Positions 43,915-47,919 of a stretch of 47,919 bases of DNA are shown piece after piece. The first letter of the stretch is position 1. Each line of letters opens with the position of its first letter. Position numbers and translations under genes: made by a program. The notes beneath the pieces were generated by a model, which was given only the letters and a program-made list of their open reading frames with translations, did no database searches and had not been told where the DNA came from. Origin of the DNA: Burkholderiales bacterium (GTDB taxonomy: Bacteria; Pseudomonadota; Gammaproteobacteria; Burkholderiales; Burkholderiaceae_C); contig CANCFV010000220.1 of NCBI GenBank assembly GCA_947377275.1, positions 1-47,919 on the forward strand. The letters run 5' to 3'.

Positions 43915-44876
43915 TACGCCTCCGGTTGAAGAAGTTCTTTCATCTTTCCAAGAATTTCATCACAAAATTTATCGTAAGAAGATTTCAAATCAAAATCAAA
44001 TTCATCTAATTTCTCTTTTTTCACATAGCCTTGTGCTGAGGCATCATTGGTATCCATTTCTACGGTTCTATCCACGCCTGTTGGTGTCTTGAACTTGATA
44101 CGTGCACGGCTAAAATCATCTTTTTTGTTCGTGAAGACTTTTTTGATTCGGTTAAATTTATCTTTAATCGGCTTATCTTCATCCTTCAACGTCAAAACTA
44201 ACGTTTTGCACTTCTCCTGAATGTAGCCATCCTCATCAATGTTGGTATATTTCTCTTTTTCTGTGATGAGTTCAATTGATTGAATTTTTCCATTATCTAA
44301 ATCGTATTTCAAATCATCCGAAATATGACCATCAAATTGAGATTTAAAAACAACATTATATTTCTTCGGCTTTCCAGCATCATCAACGGCACCATCTGGA
44401 TGATTTTGTTCAAAATCCTGCGGAGACAGAATTTTTGCATCATGAAGAACTTGATTCAACAATCTCTGAACAACAAACATTCCAAGACCAGAGCAGTACT
44501 CCGTTAGCGCAAGCGCTGGTTGTAGATCATCTTGTGGAAGTTGAATCAAAACATGAACGGAAAAGTCTTGGCCTTCTTGCTCTTGTTTTTCCGCTGTGCG
44601 ACGTTTCTTTTCTTTTGGAATAGTGAAAACAGGATCTGACATTCCCTTATCTGATTTATTTACAAGAATGCTAATTACGTCACCTTCCCACTTCCAGTCA
44701 GAAACGTAAAGTTGCTCTCTTCCTTTCGATGTATCTTTCAATCTCTGCTCTAAAGGAACAAGCTCCATCAATTGAAAAGCTTTTCTAACAGAAATTGGCT
44801 TTGGAGCCTTAAATGTTCTAGACTCGGCAGCAATTGAAAGATCGTAATAAAAAATCAGTCGTTCAGTTTTTTTCAC
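43914..44876 (-). CDS. Soluble protein of unknown family, partner of the membrane protein
   Basis: The 320-residue, charged protein starts at GTG 44876 with AAGGA upstream. It starts KKTERLIFYYDLSI and has LVPLEQRLKDTSKGREQLYV, SVHVLIQLPQDDLQPALALT, EYCSGLGMFVVQRLLNQVLH and a lysine/aspartate-rich C-terminal half (DEDKPIKDKFNRIKKVF). No signal peptide, membrane segment or catalytic motif is evident. The one-base overlap with the membrane-protein gene implies a fixed ratio or complex. It lies in a stretch of defence-type genes. Confidence 0.7.
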   Translation of the reverse strand: MKKTERLIFYYDLSIAAESRTFKAPKPISVRKAFQLMELVPLEQRLKDTSKGREQLYVSDWKWEGDVISILVNKSDKGMSDPVFTIPKEKKRRTAEKQEQEGQDFSVHVLIQLPQDDLQPALALTEYCSGLGMFVVQRLLNQVLHDAKILSPQDFEQNHPDGAVDDAGKPKKYNVVFKSQFDGHISDDLKYDLDNGKIQSIELITEKEKYTNIDEDGYIQEKCKTLVLTLKDEDKPIKDKFNRIKKVFTNKKDDFSRARIKFKTPTGVDRTVEMDTNDASAQGYVKKEKLDEFDFDLKSSYDKFCDEILGKMKELLQPEA

Positions 44877-45004
44877 TTCTAATATTCCTTTTTAATTCTT
44901 CCTAAGAGCTTACGGCTTCTCACCTATCCTCATATCAACATCTCTTGGCCTTGGGCGCTATGATTCATCGAAATTGAACTCATTTTCCACACTTCAAGAA
45001 TAAC

Positions 45005-45033
45005 TCAAAAAAGCACCCGAAGGTGCTCTTTTC
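45005..45033 (-). terminator. Terminator after the integrase gene
   Basis: On the minus strand AGCACC-TTCG-GGTGCT followed by Ts; nearly the same 27 bases as the terminator at 31322. 44877-45004 is a short promoter-bearing gap. Confidence 0.92.
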
Positions 45034-45034
45034 A

Positions 45035-46189
45035 TCAGGCATTAGCCCAAAGTTTTGCCCCTATGTCACTATGCCTCAAGGTCGCATATCGCTTCAAGGT
45101 GCTCAATTCAATGTGACCTGAAATCTTACTGATTTCAATGTCAGTCAAATTGGTGTTCACAAAATACCAACTTACAGCACAATGCCTCAAGTCGTGAATT
45201 TTGAAATTCGTTACTTTGGCATTTTTGCAAATGACCTTGAACCGAGCAGCAAGAACTGAACTTGTAGTCCAGTAATTTCCAAAAACCAACGATTGACCAT
45301 CCTTCTTCAACTTCATAAGACGGTCTTTAATGAAGTGGTAGAACTCTGGCCTTAGTGGAACCTTCCTATCTTCAGCATTCTTTTTGTCAGCAATTTTTGT
45401 GTTTTCTTTGGGAACATAAATGTATGAATGGCTTGGATTTTTTTCATCCAGATGAATTTCATCCCACTTGATAAGAAGACTTTCACCAGCACGCATACAA
45501 GAATAATATTGCCAAAGAATAAGGCACTTCAACTCTTCACGCTTCACATACATCTTATCTGTAGCAGCCAGCAACTGATCAAGTTCACCGGCTTCTAAAA
45601 TCCTATCTCTCGGAATCCAAGCTTTAGGAGGGGAATTTTCATCAAATGGCTTGCGGTCAAATGTGTAGTCGTGGTGCTTGGCATGCCACTGCAAAGAAGT
45701 TTTGATAGCATAGTAAAGCTTCCTGATGGTGCTTTCGCTATAGGTCTTTGTGACCATCTCACCAGTTTTTACATCCAGAATTTTATGACCAGCATAAAGC
45801 GGACTAGACTTCTTTTTAGTCGCTTGATCTGGAACTTTTTGCTCCAACTTGGTTTTCATGTAGAGAGCAAACGTTCCAGATTTGAAATTTCCAAGTGGAA
45901 CTTTTCCAATCTCCAACTTCAATTTTTCAAGGTCGTAGCGCTTGCCCGGTGCCACAGTGTTGTGCTTTAAATACTCAGTGAAAATCTGAGCCAAAGTCAG
46001 CTTCTTGATTTTGGTGATGTCTACCGACTCACCTTTATCAATCTTGGACTTGACTTCACGGATGAATTTTTCAGCTTCTTTTTTAGTCTTGTAGGTCTTG
46101 CTGACAGCAACACCAGCTTCTCGAACTCGCACCATGAACGAGACATCGCCATTCACACCAACACGTTCAGTGATCAACTTACCTGCCAT
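45035..46189 (-). CDS. int: Tyrosine recombinase (integrase) of the element
   Basis: The 384-residue protein starts at ATG 46189; an in-frame GTG at 46225 is upstream but lacks a ribosome-binding site. It has an N-terminal arm-binding region with FMVRVREAGVAVSKTYKTKK, a SAM-like core-binding domain, and the catalytic residues Arg in YYSCMRAGESLLIKWDEI, His-x-x-Arg in IHDLRHCAVSWYF, His in ISGHIELSTL and the nucleophile Tyr in KRYATL. It is read away from attR, with the end repeats just upstream of its start, and should catalyse recombination at the 11-bp core in tRNA-Arg(CCU). Confidence 0.95.
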   Translation of the reverse strand: MAGKLITERVGVNGDVSFMVRVREAGVAVSKTYKTKKEAEKFIREVKSKIDKGESVDITKIKKLTLAQIFTEYLKHNTVAPGKRYDLEKLKLEIGKVPLGNFKSGTFALYMKTKLEQKVPDQATKKKSSPLYAGHKILDVKTGEMVTKTYSESTIRKLYYAIKTSLQWHAKHHDYTFDRKPFDENSPPKAWIPRDRILEAGELDQLLAATDKMYVKREELKCLILWQYYSCMRAGESLLIKWDEIHLDEKNPSHSYIYVPKENTKIADKKNAEDRKVPLRPEFYHFIKDRLMKLKKDGQSLVFGNYWTTSSVLAARFKVICKNAKVTNFKIHDLRHCAVSWYFVNTNLTDIEISKISGHIELSTLKRYATLRHSDIGAKLWANA

Positions 46190-46235
46190 CTTCGCCACCG
46201 CCTTTATGTAGTCCAGTCCAGTCACCGAAATGGAA

Positions 46236-46251
46236 CTTGGAACAAATTTGG
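46236..46251 (+). repeat. Right copy of the 16-bp end repeat (likely integrase arm site)
   Basis: CTTGGAACAAATTTGG, identical and in the same orientation as at 22887. Here it is flanked by further TGGAAC units (46231 and 46249), giving three in about 25 bp right before the integrase gene. Integrase binding could also repress its own promoter. Confidence 0.7.
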
Positions 46252-46328
46252 AACATTTTGGCTAGGATAGCGCACTTAACCGCTGTAAGTGGTTGCTGTA
46301 CAATGACTTTTTTAACTTGTTAGTGTTC

Positions 46329-46339
46329 CCTCCTAAGCG
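46329..46339 (+). repeat. Right attachment core (attR)
   Basis: CCTCCTAAGCG, identical to the left core; host tRNA sequence continues to the right. Confidence 0.9.
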
Positions 46340-46373
46340 GCAAATACAGGTTCGATTCCTGTCGGGGGGACCA
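46329..46373 (+). pseudogene. 3' half of host tRNA-Arg(CCU)
   Basis: From the core onward: rest of the anticodon stem GCGGC, variable region, T-arm ACAGG-TTCGATT-CCTGT, acceptor 3' strand CGGGGGG, discriminator A and encoded CCA. Element sequence to the left offers no acceptor or D-arm, so this half cannot form a tRNA by itself. Confidence 0.92.
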
Positions 46374-46397
46374 AACCCAGCGGGTTTGCCAGCCCAA

Positions 46398-46757
46398 TCA
46401 GTCGGCAGCGGGTTCGCCCAGGGCCTTGTCGGCGGTCCCAGCAATGCGCAACTCATCCACGGTGTAACCCTCTTTGGTCAAGGCTTCCCGCAGCCACGGG
46501 GGCTGGGTGCCCTCACCGTCCCAAGTGACACCGTTTCGTGGATGCTTGTATTTGGGGCCGGCAGGCACGGACGGCCTTGCAGGTGCGACTGGTGGCAACG
46601 GCCGGTCTGGCGCCAGCTCATGCGGCTCAATTTGCCAGAAGTCCACGAGCTTGCGGACCGAACGCAGCACAGCTTGTTGTTCTGGGGTCATCTCAGTTGC
46701 AGCAAACGGGAATAAGGAGCCATAAGCGCCCATGTTCGGGCCATGCGGAACGCGCAT
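46398..46757 (-). CDS. H-NS histone family protein (host side)
   Basis: The 119-residue protein ends with the H-NS DNA-binding motif: YKHPRNGVTWDGEGTQPPWL, then REALTKEGYTVDELRIA. The middle is Pro-rich (PLPPVAPARPSVPAGP) and the N-terminal part has only a short helical segment (PEQQAVLRSVRKLVDFWQIE), shorter than the usual coiled coil. Starts at 46757 or 46691 (MTPEQQ) are possible. It is host DNA by composition and lies directly beside attR. Confidence 0.85.
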   Translation of the reverse strand: MRVPHGPNMGAYGSLFPFAATEMTPEQQAVLRSVRKLVDFWQIEPHELAPDRPLPPVAPARPSVPAGPKYKHPRNGVTWDGEGTQPPWLREALTKEGYTVDELRIAGTADKALGEPAAD

Positions 46758-46866
46758 CCGACTTAAAGTGTTTGATAACTGTCAAGGCTAAGGCCAGGCA
46801 GCCACGAACAGGCCAGCTTTGCTGAGACCCTGTCGATGCTGATATGCACAGACACAGGATTTTCGC

Positions 46867-47919
46867 ATGCGCTCGAACTTGCCCGTGGTCGACCAAGAAT
46901 ACCCTTTTCCAGACGGAGAGTCCCTGGTATCGACCACCGACCTCAAGGGTCGTATTTTGTACTGCAATCCAGCCTTCATCCTGGTCAGTGGTTACCAGCG
47001 CGACGCGCTCTTGGGGCAACCCCACAACATGATCCGCCATCCCGACATGCCCGAAGAGGCTTTTCGAGACATGTGGGAGACGATTGCGTCAGGCAAGCCC
47101 TGGTCTGGCATGGTGAAAAACCGCCGAGAAGACGGGCGTTTTTACTGGGTTCGGGCCAACGTCACGCCGCTGGTTGAAGACGGCCGGCCCACCGGCTACA
47201 TGTCGGTGCGAACCAAGCCTGGCCGTGACGAGGTGGATGCCGCCGAGCGGCTCTACACCACGATGCGCGCTGAAAAGCAGGCGGGCACCCTGGTGCACAA
47301 AATGAGCGTCGGGCGCTTGGTCACCGACACCCCAGTCGAGAAGGTCAAGGCCGCACTGCAGCTCGATGTGGCTGGCCGCCTGACCCTGCTCAGCGTGCTG
47401 CTCTTGCTCAGTGGCGCCGCTCTGGGGGTGACGCTGACCGGAGGGTGGGCTGCCCTGAGCCTTGGGAAGGCGGTGGGCGCTTTGGCGGCGATCGCTGTGG
47501 CGACGGCGATCGCACGGATGCGTTTCGTTCAATTGGCTGTGGCCCCAATCGAGTCCTTGCTGGCCACAGCCAACCGCATGGCTGCGGGCGACCTGACGGG
47601 CACCATCAGCTCCGACCGAACCGACGCCATTGGCGAGCTGACACGCGCGCTGAACCAGCTCAAGGTCAATCTGTTCGCCATCGTGCGCGATGCCCGCACC
47701 GAGGTCGACCAGATGCACGTCGCAACCCAGGAAATCGCCTCAGGCAACCAAGACCTGTCGGGCCGCACCGAAGCGCAAGCCGGCAGCCTGCAGCAAACCG
47801 CTGCATCGATTGAGCAAATCACCGGCACCGTACGCAACAGCGCGGCCACGGCAAACGAAGCGGCTGTTCTGGCTCGCCAGACCACCACCATCACCCAGCG
47901 CAGCGGTGCAGCGGTGCAG
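46867..47919 (+). CDS. PAS-domain chemoreceptor (Aer-like), cut by window end
   Basis: The frame is open from ATG 46867 to the window end (351 codons). An N-terminal PAS domain (TTDLKGRILYCNPAFILVSG, HNMIRHPDMPEEAFRDMWET, YWVRANVTPLVEDGRPTGYM) has the FAD/aerotaxis-type pattern. Two membrane segments follow (about residues 175-215), then a HAMP domain (RMAAGDLTGTISSDRTDAIG) and the start of the signalling domain (QDLSGRTEAQAGSLQQTAAS). It probably senses redox or oxygen in the cytoplasm. It is the third chemoreceptor in the window. Confidence 0.93.
   Translation, partial: MRSNLPVVDQEYPFPDGESLVSTTDLKGRILYCNPAFILVSGYQRDALLGQPHNMIRHPDMPEEAFRDMWETIASGKPWSGMVKNRREDGRFYWVRANVTPLVEDGRPTGYMSVRTKPGRDEVDAAERLYTTMRAEKQAGTLVHKMSVGRLVTDTPVEKVKAALQLDVAGRLTLLSVLLLLSGAALGVTLTGGWAALSLGKAVGALAAIAVATAIARMRFVQLAVAPIESLLATANRMAAGDLTGTISSDRTDAIGELTRALNQLKVNLFAIVRDARTEVDQMHVATQEIASGNQDLSGRTEAQAGSLQQTAASIEQITGTVRNSAATANEAAVLARQTTTITQRSGAAVQ

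Larger units (their letters stand above)
22783..46339. mobile_element. Integrated plasmid-like mobilizable element in tRNA-Arg(CCU), about 23.5 kb
   Basis: The ends are an 11-bp core shared by both tRNA halves (CCTCCTAAGCG at 22783 and 46329). The element encodes a tyrosine recombinase next to the right end, a small DNA-binding protein next to the left end, a ColE2-type Rep, MobC plus relaxase, an H-NS-like protein, several regulators and defence-type genes. Base composition is clearly more AT-rich than both flanks. No conjugative transfer (T4SS) genes are present, so it would need a helper: an integrative mobilizable element or a plasmid able to integrate. Confidence 0.93.

Noticed and set aside
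43342..44876. Identification of the two-gene cassette as the Kiwa system (KwaA/KwaB)
   Set aside because: Gene sizes and the membrane topology are similar, but gene order here is soluble protein first and I could not recognise KwaB (DUF4868) features in the soluble protein. Left unnamed.
46780..46820. TCAAG...GCCACGAA as a sigma-28 promoter for the PAS chemoreceptor
   Set aside because: The second box matches the consensus poorly (GCCACGAA for GCCGATAA), so it was not annotated.

Overview
The window looks like a GC-rich Burkholderiales chromosome, probably Comamonadaceae. The basis is the urea transporter and urease gene order, the DctA and Slam-type proteins, and long spurious antisense frames typical of high-GC coding DNA. 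About 23.5 kb of visibly AT-richer DNA (22,783-46,339) is inserted in it. I ran no searches; identities come from reading translated sequences and motifs.

Left host region (1-22.7 kb). The minus strand carries the start of a urea ABC transporter operon (urtA, then partial urtB leaving the window). A spermidine-synthase-like methyltransferase, a Nudix hydrolase and dctA follow on the plus strand. A LuxR-type response regulator and a 1,201-residue NCS1-transporter/histidine-kinase fusion read leftwards, divergent from ureA. The urease genes come next: ureA, a small His-rich membrane protein, ureB and ureC. They are separated from ureE, ureF and ureG by about 8.5 kb of accessory genes. These are a c-type haem protein with a chemoreceptor, a Slam-type outer-membrane translocon with a non-lipidated TbpB-like cargo, a second chemoreceptor and an MFS transporter. 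A decayed second copy of the ureC 3' end lies just after the first chemoreceptor. ureD is not in the window.

Integrated element (22.8-46.3 kb). A tyrosine recombinase has inserted the element into the anticodon loop of a tRNA-Arg(CCU) gene. The two tRNA halves are now 23.5 kb apart. Just inside the left end the element carries its own complete tRNA-Arg(CCU), which probably replaces the one it destroyed. The element is plasmid-like: ColE2-type replication protein, MobC plus relaxase, an H-NS-like protein, two XRE regulators and tandem ribbon-helix-helix proteins. Its cargo is rich in defence-type genes: an MmeI-like methyltransferase/helicase/GIY-YIG nuclease operon, an orphan DNA methyltransferase, a GHKL ATPase-PD-(D/E)XK protein, an Abi_C-type abortive infection protein, and an unrecognised pair of overlapping genes (a soluble protein and a four-helix membrane protein). 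It reuses one terminator hairpin at least nine times, has a palindromic operator in three copies, and has two related leaders that each place a strong ribosome-binding site before a two-codon ORF.

Right host region (46.3-47.9 kb). The 3' half of the tRNA is followed by an H-NS-type gene (minus) and a PAS-containing chemoreceptor cut by the window end.
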